A stretch of DNA of 64,000 nt from Serinus canaria. Lineage: Eukaryota; Chordata; Aves; Passeriformes; Fringillidae. The notes beneath the pieces are model-generated. The model had not been told where the DNA came from. It searched no databases and saw only the letters and a list, made by a program, of their open reading frames with translations. The position numbers and the translations under genes are program-made. Below, piece by piece: positions 1-12,980 of the stretch. Numbering within the stretch: position 1 is the first letter of the stretch; the number at the start of each line of letters is the position of its first letter. Where the stretch lies: contig NC_066316.1 in the NCBI RefSeq assembly GCF_022539315.1, positions 30,505,245 to 30,569,244 on the forward strand, written 5' to 3'.

Positions 1-3000
1 AGGTCCTGTGGGGTCTCTCTGGTACAAAAGAAAGATGTGAACTTCTCATCTGTGGAAAGAAAAAGCAGTCGTTTAAAGAGACATTTAATTGGGAGACGTA
101 TTTCATACACTTTAATAAACACCTTTGGGAGCAACAGCAACCTTCTGCACTGATTAAGGGGGTACTGTTACATTCCCTGAAATGTTGAAAGTACTTAAGC
201 CTTGCTTTTGATGCCATCCCTTCCAAGTCCAGCATGATGCTTTCAGCAGCACTTCTGAGATCCCTAAAACAAGGTGGTCTTTTTTCTTCTGTGTTTTGTC
301 TGGCCTGTCTTTTACACACCAAAGCTTTCAGGCTTCTTTAAGGCCCTTCTGTTCTGAGACTGTATTTTGAGGGGTTTTCCCCAAACAATACAAATGCTTC
401 TTCCTTTTTCACCTATGAAATGCAAGTATAGTCAGTCAAGGTTTTGAACTGTAGATTTCTTTATTTTCTTCTGATGATAAATACTATCATAAAAGATTTT
501 TTCTTTGTGTCCATTTGCCTAAACACTCACCAATCCAGTGAGAAGAGAGAGACAGACCAGGGAAGGGAGAAGTTATGAAGGAAAAGGGAAATCTGTGGTG
601 CTCACTGATCTCGGTGGGTAGTTTGTGGTGTGCTGTTGCAGAATGTCTTGGCCCTGGCTATGCAATATCCAACCCTGGACTGCTTGAGGCCCGACTGCTG
701 CAAAGAGCAGCAAAATAGAGCCTTCAGTGGGACACATGGCAGCAAAAGGAGAGGAGATGGAGTGGAAAACAAATTAATGTTAGGTAGGCAGCAGCAAAAA
801 CAATGGTCTATTTGTGAAGAGTGTATTGCTAGAAAGGCTGACTGGGGCGTCTGGGGTTGAGATGGGACATATTTGCTTAGCTTGGGTTGGGAGATTAAAT
901 AGTGACAGATGGTTCACATGGTTTTCTGATGCAGGAGAAGGTATGAAGCACGTCTGTGTTTTTGTGAGAGAGTGCCAGAGCTTGGAGGATTGATTATGTG
1001 TGAGAAGCTTAACATGTGAGTGCAGTGTTTGTGTGCAAGCATGCAAAGGCAGGAGTGTTTGTGTCAAAGGACGTGTGTGTGAGAGAACTTGTCTAGTGGT
1101 GTACGGACATACACGAGGGATATTCTTGTGTTGATGTTGTAGTAAGAGAGAACCTGAAACATATTTGTGTGGGCTGGTTTTGTTGTGATTTTTTTTTTCT
1201 TTTTAAAGCTGATGTAACTTGCCTCACTGTAAAAATAGAAATGCTCCAAAGATGCATTTCCTTGCTGAAATGTTCTTTTCTGCAAATATTACAAGTTCTT
1301 GAAACATCATTATTTTTAATAAAGCATTCTGTCATAGGACATAAAAATTTCTCTTCCCATATTTTAAAGTACAATGAAGCCAAGTTTTGCAGTACATACC
1401 TAAGGCATAACATATAGAAAGCACTTAATTTGTGGACCATTACAACATGCTTTGGGTCATGTTGTGGCCAAAGGCTGTGGTTTAATTTACCAAAAAAGTA
1501 TTGTAATCACATTGAAATGTACTTCCTGAACTCTCTTACTGTTGTTTTTTTGCATGTTTTTTTTTTTGGTTGGTTTTGTTTTTATGGCCTTATTTTTTAA
1601 GCTTGTCTTTTAATTGTTACAATAAGAAAGCAGTCAAGCATGTGCATTTATTGGGTACAGTGGACAAGGATCTGGAATTGCCAGTAATCTCTCAGGAGAC
1701 TATAGTTCTATCCATTGTTTTCCAGTCAGATTATAAAATATAGCTATATATATTATTTGTTGTTGTTGATGTCGTATATAATTGAATTAGATTACTCAGC
1801 AAATAAATATAAATTGAGGTTTGACCAGTGGTGCTATGGCTTAAAAATTACTGTGGAGGATGATGAGATTGTACAGAAGCTTTATGAGTGCTTTGCAGCT
1901 GTACAGGTCAGTGAGAGTACTTTGGAAGAGCAAAAGCAAACATATCAAATTTGGACAAACTAAGAGTAAGTCTAAGTAAAGCCAATTTGATGTTATTCTG
2001 TTTTCCTATAGTCTTTCTTGTGTGTTTTATCATCCTTCTCAGATCTGCTGTGTTCTTTCTCCTCATTCATGGTCAGGGCATTAAACTCGTTCTGGGAAAT
2101 CTTCTATGCAAGTCCCTAGATTCTTCTAGGTATAACACGAGCCATCCTTCAAAAATTGTTCTGGCTTGTTGTTTTTTTCTTTTTCTGTGGTTAGGGTTGG
2201 GATTTTTTTTGTTTGCTTTTTTGTTTGGTTTTTTTTTTTTCCTTATTGTAGGGCAGCCTTTGATGAATTTTCTTGTTTACAAGTTCACTGCAAAAAAACA
2301 AAAAAAAAATCTACAAAAACTTGAAATTCCATCCTAGTACAAAGAGTCTAGTTGCAGACATTAGTGTAGGAGCAGTTTGTTGGGAGTAGGAAACTGAACA
2401 TTTTTGAAGGATGGCCTCACTTTGGCTCTCAGCTTACTGAGCGCATTGTAAACTTTTTTTATTCTAATATATGTAAAAATAGCGTGCCAAGAACAGCCAG
2501 AGAGAGAGGTGTTGAGCATGAAGTTAGGCTATTCTTTTTTTAACATAGTAGATAGTCTGACATGTTAGGAGAATGTGTTCTGCCTCAGTAATATTGCTCC
2601 CCAGTCGGCATTATCCTGCAAAGCAGGGAAAACCATTCAGTGAGAAACTGCCAGGTCAGAGTTGGATGTGATGGAAAAGTCACCTGGAGAGGTCCATAAC
2701 TACCATGTGCCTCAGGAGTGTCCTGGCATGCTGCTTGGAGCAGGCAAAACAGTTCCAGCAGGAACTGAAAAAAATTATGTTGTGTTGAAAGGTAGGAGGA
2801 AGGGTCTTGACTGTTTAGGGACAAAAGAGTTGATGCTGGACAGCAGGTGTAGCTGTGCTGTCTCAGGTGGTTTTGGATCCTCCCAAAGAACAGGCAAACA
2901 GTTCTTAAGTGGGGAAAGAGAATTAGAGGAGCAGCTTCTGGTGCCTGTCAGCAGAGAATGAATTTTTACTGTGGAGCAGAATGATGTGAACCTGGTGCCA

Positions 3001-3445
3001 TGATGTTTCCATACATCCATTTTATACTTCAGGACATGAGAAGTGTAAATGAGCTGTTCTCATTTCACTCCTTTGGCATGAAGTTAACCTTGACCCTTAC
3101 TTGCTAAATAATTTTGCATGCTTCCATACTATTGGAAAGTCAGACAAAGCTGAGAGAGAATAAGCTGGTTTTCAATCATTTTTCCCTTTTTCTCCCCCTA
3201 TTCATTGTATCATCACTGATGGTTTTGTACTTTTTCATTATTTTTGTCCTCGTGCTTGCAATCTCTCTGAATGTGTCTAGTTACTCTGCTGTGATTAGTG
3301 ACATGTGGCCTGGGAGAGTTAATTGATAGCTCATTTGAGTAATGTTTATGATGTTTCTATCATCTGGTGCTCTGTAGGTGTTGGTCTTGTCTACCTTCCC
3401 TCTTTAGGAAGTATGCAAGTTCCTGTTCTCCACGTTTTTAGGAGT

Positions 3446-3475
3446 AAACCTTTAAAATCACACATTTAAAGGTTT
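3446..3475. repeat. Perfect 11-bp inverted repeat, 8-nt loop
   Basis: The arm AAACCTTTAAA (3446-3456) is followed by an 8-base spacer and its exact reverse complement (3465-3475). Arms this short can arise by chance in AT-rich DNA. No function is assigned. Confidence 0.7.
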
Positions 3476-5937
3476 TAATCCCACTTACTCTGAGATTCTC
3501 TGTTCCATCATTGTCCATCTTCACGTACTTGAAGATATGCTATTGTTCTGGTGTAGATCTGAATTTCTGCAAATTTTGAGTGGAAGAGTGGAGACTTGGT
3601 CTGAAAATTGCCAGAGCTTTTACTGAATGACTCTGTTTCCATGTTACTCTCTTGAGTCTGTGCCTTCCAAGTCCTTTCAGTGTTTCCTTATGTATATGTC
3701 AGCAGTGCTTACACACTGTGGTTGCAAATGTCAATATGCAGTTAGACTGGTCTTGACCCAATTTTGAAAATCTGGAAGCTTTTTTCTCCTTTACCTCTAT
3801 GTATTTTTAAAAAACATTTAAAAAATTGGAGTCCTGTTAACTCAAAGTATTTTTTTCATTCTGAAATGCCTTCCTAGATTGAGACTGGTATTTGTGTGGT
3901 TTTGATAAATGGCAGTTGCATTTACTTAGCTATTGCTCAGTACTGTTATCTATTTTTCATATGTTTGATGAATGAGATTCTCTGTCACTCTTATGTTCCA
4001 AAGCTTGATTTTAAAAATGCTTTCGCTTTCAAATTGAGCCATTTTTTTTTTGTCACAATCAGAACTAGTAAATTTGCAGAAGTAAATCAGTGATGCCTTT
4101 GATTTCAAGTTATATCACAGACTTTTCCCCACATGAAAGCCAATGTTTAGCCCTTACAAGTTATAAGGAAACACTAAACTGTTTCTTTTGCTACTGATCT
4201 GTGGAATTAGGTTGGAAAAATTCTGAGTAACCAAGCCAGAAAAATGGCAATTTCCTATATACCTCCTCTTCTGTTTTCATAATTATGGCTGTTTTTTTCT
4301 TTTTCCTATGTGGAAGGGGAAGATGGAGACTTTTCATAGAATGACTTAATACATGATGGTTTTACAGGAGTTACAGTGAGTTAATTTGAGATTAATATAC
4401 AAAATAGGATGGCATTTCAGGGTAAGACAAAAATATAATAAAGCATGAGAGTTGTCAAGCACAAAGTAATAGAAACTATACAGGAAAGAAGTATTTCCCC
4501 AGAATGTGTGATTAAAGCTGACTACCTGAACATGCTGGAAGATATTTGTAAAGACTAAAACTCATTCAAAATTCTAAGAGCTTGCCCCTGCAGTTTTTGA
4601 TCTGGTCTTGTTATTAGAGAAGTATGGGCAAGTTTCTTTTAAAACCAGACATCTTATGCATATTCTCACATGGGATTCAATATTTCAGAGTTCCCAGTTC
4701 AAAAGAAAAATAAGATCTGATGGTATTGGGTATGTGTCAATATAGAATTTTTAATGCCCTAAAAAAAACCCCAGAATCTGAAATATTTTTGTTCATGGAG
4801 CAATTTCTTATCTTGCAATTAGCTAATAGAATGCTTTGGGAATAAAGACTAGTTCTCAGAATGTGAGAATTGGTCTCTGTTAATAATAAAGTGTTTTTTG
4901 TAAATAATAAAGTTTTCACATTTGCATAGCTGAAATGTTAGATGTTCCAACAACAGTTCTGAAACAGCAGTGAAATGTAAAATCTTAGGTTTGCTGGTTT
5001 TGGCAAAGACTTCTATAGGGTTGACTTTTCTCCTTAATCAGTGCAGACTGTTTTTGGACCAAATACATGCTAAAAGTTTTGTTAAGTTTTGTTTCATATT
5101 CTCTAAAGATGCTTAGAACATTCTCTTTCTTAGTGATGGCCAAGTGACAACAGGGTATGAGCACTCATATTTGAATTTGCTCCTCTGTGACAGGGAGGTA
5201 GTTAAAAAGAGGGGCTGGTTTCTGAACTACCAAACAGGCTGCTTTGAGAGGTGGTGCTTGGCTCAGGACCATTTCTTGTGAGGAAATATGTTTGTCAATT
5301 GTCTCTCTGGTCTTCCACTTCCCTCTTGTCTTGCTCAGGGATGTGCTGAGTGACTTCCTTGCAGGCAGGGCTGGTTGGAGACCCTGGGAGATTAGTTTCA
5401 TAGACTTTGTCAGCCGTGGCAAAACCAGGACTGTCATTTTTGGAAAGTACTTGCTTTCATCTTTGCATGCCCACCTTTGTTTCTGCTGCCAAACAAAGCA
5501 CATGTAGCAGAAGTTCATTGCTTGTTCTGGTTTTTCCAGTTGCCTTCAACCACAGTTTTCTGCAGTAGTGCTCTCATTTTGGGTAATTTTTTGCAGCCAG
5601 GGAACTTCATCACCCTTGTGTGATGTACCAACATGGGTGCTGAATATCGAGGAAACAACAGGGAAATTTGCTTTGGGAGGATCTGTGGAACATGGAAAAT
5701 GGAACCTTATTATTATGTAGAAAAAATGCCATTTCCCTTAGGAAAAAGTTACACTGGTTTTATTAGTCATGTAACCAAGACAGTTCTGTAGACATTAATT
5801 GTTGTTAAAGTGGCTTTTAAAATTAATTTAATACTTTTAATTATCCTTCAGTTTTTCAGATAGAAGAAAACAAAGTCATTCTGCTGATGTGGAGGGCTGA
5901 AAAACAACTTGGGTTTTATTTTTTATCTACCTCCTTT

Positions 5938-5970
5938 TTTCTTTCCTTCCAGCTTCCAGGAAGAAAGAAA
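5938..5970. repeat. Polypyrimidine/polypurine hairpin
   Basis: The pyrimidine arm TTTCTTTCCTTCC (5938-5950) is mirrored after an 8-base loop by GGAAGAAAGAAA (5959-5970). The two pair apart from a single bulged base. The structure could fold as a hairpin or form triplex-type DNA, but it is short and no role can be inferred. Confidence 0.6.
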
Positions 5971-6116
5971 TGTTTTCTAGCTAAATACTGTTTCCAGGGT
6001 CCAAAAAAAAGGCCTGCAGCTTCAATGGTTTCTACTTACTTGTGTTAAACATCTGTGGCTTTTCTTGTCAGTGAACATTTCAGACAGCTCTGAACTGTGT
6101 TCTTAAATAATTTATG

Positions 6117-6138
6117 GTTAATAATAATAATAATAATT
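6117..6138. repeat. (TAA)n microsatellite
   Basis: About seven consecutive TAA/ATA units, followed by a degenerate (AAC)n run to about 6160. This is a simple repeat and a likely length polymorphism. Confidence 0.9.
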
Positions 6139-6758
6139 ACAATAACAACAACAAAAACAATTTTAAAAATTTATATGACCTGGACATTTAAACTCATTCT
6201 CCTTTATCCACTACAGTCTTAATATATAAGGCTGTGAAGATAGAAATTTCTTCATGGTAGAGAAAACCATCCTATCAGCTTCTTATTTGTCAGCTGTCTT
6301 TAATGACAAAATATTACATATTGTAATATAGTAAATAATAATCATAAAAACGTACCCATTGCATTATGAGGGGAATTAGTCATGTGGCATCAAGCTGTTT
6401 AAGATAGGTGTGTAGCTCTAATTCTAAATTACTTTAATTTTTATGTGTTATATGAGGATTTTGTCCACCTTCTCCCACAACTGAGTTTGGTTATTTAGGA
6501 AGTGGTTCATGCCCTGAAGGGGTAATATGTAAACAAGGCAATTTTGGGGCACAAGTCAGTAATGATGATTCCCATCTCTTTCAGTTTACAGATGTCTCAC
6601 TGTAAGATATTTAATCATAGCTGGCCAGCTTAGGTTGCCTTTGTATTCAGTGGAGAATATTTTCAGTGAGACACAGGCACCACCAGATGGTGATTCATCT
6701 AATCTATTTTAGACACCTATTTTAAGACAAGATGAATCACCCACTGAAGGAGCCTTTC

Positions 6759-7290
6759 TCATAGAATCACAGAAAAATTTAGACTAGCAGGGCCCTCTTA
6801 AAGTCACTGATCCAACCCCTTGCTCAAATCTTGGCTAACTTCCAAGTTAGATCAGATTGCTCAAGGCCTATCCAGTTGAGTTTTGAAAATGTCCAAGGAT
6901 GAAGAGTTTGCAGCTTCTCTGAGCACCTTTATCAGTGCTGAACCCCTTTGATTATTTTTTCCTTATGTCTGATCAGAATTTCCAGCATTACATTAAATTG
7001 TCTTTTGTTGTACACTTGTGAGAAGACTCTCATGCCACCCTCTCTAGAACTCGCCTTTAGCTTGTTGAATTCAGCAATTGGCTCTTGGTTTTCTCCTTTT
7101 CAAGTAACCTAAACCAGTTCCTCTAGCTTCTCCTGGCATTTCATCCAGCACCTTCAGCTATTTCAGTAACAGTCTTAGGCATTTGGTGCTCTACTACTCT
7201 ACTTTCTCCAGTTTGTCAACACCCTGTTGTTTGACATCTGTTTTTGCAGAGCTGCTGTCCAACCAGTTGGTCCCAGCTTGTACTTATATT
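6759..7290 (-). mobile_element. CR1 LINE, decayed 3' fragment, minus strand
   Basis: Read on the plus strand, this starts with the reverse complement of the CR1 3' terminus (TCATAGAATCACAG). It continues through the 3' UTR block around 'GATCCAACCCCTTGCTCAAATC' and the region around 'TTGCTCAAGGCCTATCCAG' into the ORF2 C-terminal part near 'GAGCTGCTGTCCAACCAG'. That order is characteristic of avian CR1. The copy is 5'-truncated, as CR1 usually is, and heavily diverged with indels, so it is old and inactive. The left boundary is firm. The right boundary is approximate because similarity fades into a T-rich run. Confidence 0.85.
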
Positions 7291-7489
7291 TTTTTTCTCT
7301 CTGCTGACTAAAAAGGAAGTCAGTGGTGACTAGGCTTAATGCTAAAGTTAGGTCATGTAAATAACAACAGCTCATTTCTATGACTGTTAAATATTAAATT
7401 TGGATATGCTGCTATACTTGTACTCATATGCCTTGAAATTCTGCGTGCTTGTTCAATGCTCAGAGTTTGGGTGTACCAGATGGATATGT

Positions 7490-8411
7490 TTTCAATATGA
7501 ACTTAGTACCACAGGGGTCTCTCCTGACACCTGTCAATGAATATCTTTGGCAGTGACCTGGAGGGGACGATGGAGGGCTTGCTCTTAGTTTGCAGATGAT
7601 AGCAAACTGTAGGAACCAGTCAAAAGACTTAAAGGCAGAGCCACCTTTGAGGGACCTAAAAGGGCCAGATGGAAGGGCCAGCAGGAGCTTTATGAAATTT
7701 AGCAAGGACAAATGCCAATTCCCACACCTGGGGTGAAACCCTACCTTGGAACAATACAGGCCAGGGAACAGCTTGGCAGAAAAGAGCTTTATGTGCCTGG
7801 TGGAAGACAAACTGCACGTAAGTCAGGAGCGTGCCTTGGCAGTGGAGGCAGCAGCTCGTAGCATGCTGGGCTATAGTAGCAGAAGTATGGCATGTAGGTA
7901 GAGGGATGTGGTCATGTGCCTCTGCTCAGCAGTTGCTAGGCTGCCCCCAGAGTACTGTGTCCAGTTTTGGATCCCCAAATACCAGACAGACATTGCTAAA
8001 TTATAGTTTAGAGGAGGGTCACCAAGATGGCCGTGGCTGGAGCACATGGTAGGTGAAGAGAGGCTGAAGGAATTGGGCTTCTTCAGCCTAGAGAAGAGGT
8101 GACTGCAGCTAGAGCTACTAGTAGTCCACCAATTTACAGAGAAAATATCTGAATTTCTTCAGAGCAGTGCATGGCAGTAGGACAAGAGACTTGTGGACCT
8201 AAGTTGCAACAAGGGGTTTAGATTGGCTATAAATGAAAAGCTTTTGCACTCTGAAGTCAGTCAAGCAATGAAGCAGGTTGTCCAACTTCCATCACTGAAG
8301 GTTTTCAAGACCCAACTGATAAACCCCTGATCTTAGCTTCATCCTGCTTTGAGCAAAAGGTTGGACTAGAAAACTCCAGAGATCTGTCCAAGCTGAATTA
8401 TTCTATGATTA
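7490..8411 (+). mobile_element. CR1 LINE, decayed 5'-truncated copy, plus strand
   Basis: Recognisable CR1 landmarks occur in the correct order. They are a reverse-transcriptase segment around 'CACAGGGGTCTCTCC', the degenerate catalytic block around 'TTTGCAGATGATAGC', 'GAGTACTGTGTCCAGTTTTGG', the 'AGAGGCTGAAGGAATTGGGC' segment, 'TTCAGCCTAGAGAAGAGG', and a 3' end of 'ATTCTATGATT' at about 8410. Stops and frameshifts run throughout, so no reverse transcriptase can be made. Its 5' side faces the 5' side of the minus-strand copy about 200 bp to the left. The open frames at 7460-7810 (minus) and 7831-8052 (plus) are by-products of this element. Confidence 0.9.
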
Positions 8412-11400
8412 CTGTGAATTGCATTTCACAATTTTATCTTGACTTTTAAAATTATTTTTTGTTCCCTTTGGAGAGAGGAGGCATGTGCAGAGACTAGATA
8501 TTTTTTTCTTAAAATCCTGTGAGTTGGTTAAAATATGACATTTAGGCATAAATTTCATTTGTCACATTTCAGGTATTCCATATATTTCAATTGCTGTATT
8601 CTTTTTTTTTTTTTTTTCCCCTGTATGGTAATAAGGTCTTTAAAAAACACCTCTTTAGAAAGCAGTAGTTACTGAAGGGATGTCCAGATGAACTAGTTAA
8701 GATGCTGTTCATACAATTGCTAGATATAGATAAAAGTACTGCTTTTCAGCCTAATGAGTTTGTCCTTCATGCAGTCTCAAAACACTCGTGAGTACAGCGT
8801 TTCTCCATTCTGTGCTGTTCCTTTAAACAAAAATAACACTGGGCTAAATTCAGCTCTGCAGTTACTCTGATCTCAGACAGATCTCTGCAATCTTGTTGAT
8901 TCAGCTTTAGTGATATAAAAAGAAAAAAACAGTTGAGTAGGTTCTTAAGACAATAATGGTTAAGGCTAGCAGGGTATTTTCAAAACTAACCTCTAAATAC
9001 TTGAATGTGGAATTAGGCAAGTATCATGCTTTAAAAAGATGGTCCAGATGAATGTGTTTCTATGTTCAGTGTTGTTCCAAAGTGGATCTCTGTGTCTGTG
9101 GATCTTCATTGCAAAACTATCTAGCAGCTCAAATTTGAAGGTGGGTTGGAACGAGTTGCAGGGATAAAATAAAAAAGGACTTTTAATTCTTTTAAGCAAC
9201 CTAGATCTTCACCCTGCTCAGTGGATCTGTGAACCTGTCTGAAAGAACTAAGACCACCTGCAGAAAGAATGTTTTGCAGCAACCACTGTCTGGGGCTTTT
9301 GGCAGCCTTGCTAAGCCACTGTAGTTTTAAAAGCCCACTCACGACTCAGGCAACAAAATGCTCAAGTGAGAGATGGTTTCTTTACTCGGCTGGTCTGTAC
9401 TGGATGTGGTTGACTCCTTCCAAGCTGGCTAGGCATTGGAGCATCTCTTGCCTTCCCCACACCTGTGAGGTTCACATGACATGACTCAGCAGAATTATAT
9501 CTGTGTGCCTGCTCACTTGTGTGCTTAAAGACTTCCTGCCTCAGCAGTGTCTGTGTGGTTTATGTCCTGCAAAGCTCTACTGTCATCAGAGCAGTGTCAG
9601 CATGCTCACATCTCTAAGCTATGGGTCATGTATGTTTTGAGCCTTCTGACTGCCAAAACTGAGGATGTATCCCCTGCTTTGGCTCCTTCCATGCCTGTGT
9701 TCCTTAGTTCATTTCCTTGGGGTATTGAGGTGCAGGGCTGAGGTGAGACAGGGAGCAGGACTCACCCAGGCTCGATGCTTGCCTCCAGGAGGTGGGAAAT
9801 GACACTCTTAAGTGAGCTTTAGCTTCTGCTAACTTTTTGACAACAGTTTATGTTAGTGTGTTACTGGCCTTAGGGAAAATAAATGGCTTCACTAGAATGT
9901 ATGGAAAATGTACAGTAATTATGGCAGGAAGTACCTTTTCTTGTGGAGCAGATGGTTCACTGGGTTTTGGGCTAGGAAAAATGATTGTTGCTGGGCTCAA
10001 GGACAGCAGTCTCATGGGAACTGCTCTCTTATGGCAGAGTAGTAGAATGATTTTACTGTAGTCAAAAAATTCCGATCCAGTTAACACAAAATAGCTTTCC
10101 TTGCTAGCAGCTTTGATATTTTTTCCATGTCTGTAAAGTAAAAGTACTGGAACTGCACTGCAAGGCTTAAAGTGACTCTCTGCCTTCCTGGTTTGGAACG
10201 TCCTGTGTGCCACATGAGTGTGCTGGCTGCAGACTCTGTGTATTCATCAGGCATCCATGCAGGCACCCTTGAGCTTTGTCCTGTGCCATCTTGCCTGGGT
10301 AACCTGTATTCCTCCTACATTTTGTTCCTGCATCCTGACTCTTCACACCACATTAATTCCATATCTGGTGCATGTAGCCTAGGTGTTGTGGCTCATGTTA
10401 ATTGCTACCTTCTGACAAGGGCCTGTGCATCACAGAGGACATATTTTATTTGCTAGGGTTTTTTTTTGTCCTGACAGTTTGCCAAAAGGCCTTTGAGGTA
10501 GGATCTTTATAGCATTAAGAAAAAAAAATAAAATTCAAACCCATAAGCAAAATGTGCAGATGCTTCTGGATTACATGTGTGAAATGCTAAAATGTTTGTT
10601 TTGCCTTATATGAAGGGATTTCCTCCAGTCAAGCTTACAGGAGCCCAAGCATACAGAAACCCTCTGTATGTTGACAGATACACATTGACTGAAGTTGGAT
10701 AGTGATAATATGCTATTTGTAGATACACGCTTTCTAGATATATCTTGTTACTTTGCTTTCCTGGTGAGGTAAGCCTGCAAAAAGTGCTGGGCACATTAAT
10801 TCTGTCAAAATTAGTAGTTTCCATCATTCAAGTAGGTAGATTATTGATTATACTTAACTGGCATTCTGATAGCTAAATCACATCAGGGTCAGTTTCTTAA
10901 CAAGATTTTAATATCTCTTACTGCAATGGTACCATAAACATATATAGAAAGTACAGAGTAAGAAAACACAAACCCATTTTTCCCTTCAAATAAAGAGATT
11001 GGGTCAATATCTAACATGAAAAATCAGTATCAGTATGTTAACTTTTTTTCTTTCTGAGACCATCTAATGCAAATTCTTCAGTGAGTTTAAAATTGTTTAA
11101 ATGACATCTTCTTTTAAAGAATTATAAAAATTAGGTTAAATTTTTAAATTTACCTGAATTTTCTTTAATCATGAGAAAATTTTTCTGTCCATCAATCTTG
11201 ATAAATGCTACCAGTGCTTTGTACACAGGCTGTACCCAAGGCTATAAACCATTTGAATCGTACAAGTGTCATAACTTCTCTAAAACTTCAGTCAAGTTCT
11301 TCAAGCAGCCGTTTTGATTAAGAAAACCAAACACTTTTGAGGTGTCTGTGATGAAGAAAACATAAAACATGTGAGGTGAGTGTAACCAGAGCAGGGAAGG

Positions 11401-12966
11401 GTTACCATACAACATGCAAGAGTCAGTCCTTGAGGTGTAAATCACAGTGAGTGGTGGATCTCTGAAAATGTCTCTTTTGCACAGGCAAATCCAAACTGTG
11501 TAAAGTTCCAGAAGTTCCTGCTTTGATGAGCTTTCACCATAATCCAAGTGTCTTGCTGGCTTGCTGTCTGCACTGCAGGCTCCAGGGCCTCTGCACTCCA
11601 TGGACTGGGCAGCTGCTCCATGCTTGCTGCTTCAGGCTTGGGGACTCTCTCACACTTCCAGCTGTGGCAGCTGCTAGGAAACCAGTAGATCATGAGATGA
11701 ACATCTTGATAAAAGGAGCTGGAGGAGTTCTCGCCCACTGCCTGCTAACTCTGGCAGCAGCCAGTGTGCTTGGGCTTTTGGAGGCTTGTTCCTCCCTCCT
11801 GGAGTGCAGGCCTTTTGTAGCAAATTCTGGGTCCTGACCAGCTGCCTTAGGAACTACCACATTCAGCCAAGTAAGTTGGATACTCTGGAAAAAACTGTTC
11901 AGATGATGACATGTGTTGACATGAACCATTCTTTGCCATACTAAAAAAAAAAAAAAAATCAGAAAATTTACCATTACTTGTGAGTTGCATCTCATTTTCA
12001 TGCCTGCTCTTTGGGGGTGTGTTTAACAGCTGTGTTTTCTCTGTATCTGCAGCACAGGGGTAGGAGATCTGAGAATGCTGAGAATGTAAATGTAACCTGA
12101 GATCATAGAAAACTGTGATGGAAAATTTTGGGAGCCTAGGTAATCTGAGGTGACAGCACTTGAAACAAGTCACAACCAGACATAAACAAATACTTGTGGT
12201 GGCTTGTGTTCATTGGGTTTTCTACCACATCAATTTCTCCAGAATCTCCTCTTGTCCTTGGAGTGACAGGGGTGCTGGGCACTGCTTGCAGCCTTACCTT
12301 GCTGCTGGGGTCTGTCAGGAGCTGGCAGGGGTGGTTCAGTGCTTCAGCTCCAGTCTCCTTGTACCTACAAGTCTGAATTTGCTGCAGACCCCGATGAAGT
12401 TTTGGGTTAATTTTAAGTGTACTTAAAAAAAAAAAAATCCCTGAGCACTGTAAAAGACGCAGCTGGGCTGCAGCAGCAGCAGCTTTCCATGCAAACACAA
12501 TATCTTATTTAATGGCTATGGGCATTCCTTGTACTAGATGGGTGTGTGACAAGAAGAAAATGATTTAGCAGTATGCTTCTGGACCAATGTTAAACAAAAA
12601 GTGAAGTTTTTTTAGCAACTAAAATGTGTTGCTGAAGAGACAAAAAACACTTCTGGCATTTATCCTGCAGCCAAATGTAAAATAAAGATATATTGTTCTT
12701 TTATGTAAGGCTGACTTGTTTCTGTACAGATAGTGGACAGTTTTGCAAAAACATCAAAAAGATTTTTAATGCATAATTTTAAATTTGGAAGTTCTTTGAG
12801 GCATTAAAATGGCAGACACTGATCTGTGTACCCCTGAATATAAATATTATAGATTAAACAGTTATTAATGATTTAGAACTATAGGGATTTCTTAAATTTA
12901 GTTTTGTTTTTTGCAAGCCTGCATTTCAAATTCACCTTCCCACTGTGTGTGCATGCATGTATGTCA
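8412..12966. other. Unique AT-rich DNA, no gene recognised
   Basis: No frame resembles a known protein. The region contains poly-T at 8602-8617, poly-A at 11943-11958 and 12425-12437, and a short (GCA)n at about 12468-12482. Several open frames of 90-120 codons at 9848-10213 and 11269-11738 lack convincing splice sites or recognisable motifs. A weak minus-strand exon candidate at 12298-12421 is discussed under findings. Confidence 0.55.
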
Positions 12967-12980
12967 TTGCCCTCTACTGG
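12967..12980 (-). promoter_or_regulatory. CTCF-like site
   Basis: The minus strand reads CCAGTAGAGGGCAA, which fits the CTCF core consensus CCASYAGRKGGCRS at 13 of 14 positions. The last base is the only mismatch. A single motif match without chromatin data is only suggestive. Confidence 0.4.

Larger units (their letters stand above)
1..6758. other. Unique AT-rich DNA, no gene recognised
   Basis: All six frames are broken by frequent stops, and no open stretch resembles a known protein. The region contains T- and T/G-rich tracts near 1545-1600 and 2160-2245, an A-rich patch near 2290-2310, a loosely GTGTG-rich stretch at 940-1100, two small hairpins and a (TAA)n run that are listed separately. 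CpG is rare. It is most likely intronic or intergenic sequence. Confidence 0.6.

Noticed and set aside
2190..2206. Telomere-like GGTTAGGGTTGGG
   Set aside because: A single TTAGGG unit inside a T/G-rich tract, with no array.
3101..3149. Minus-strand 49-nt exon-like segment with strong acceptor (TTCTCTCTCAG) and donor CAA|GTAAGG
   Set aside because: Only 15 codons, open in a single frame, and its start phase does not match the other candidates. Such short matches are expected many times by chance.
7460..7810. 116-codon minus-strand frame
   Set aside because: Antisense to the plus-strand CR1 copy.
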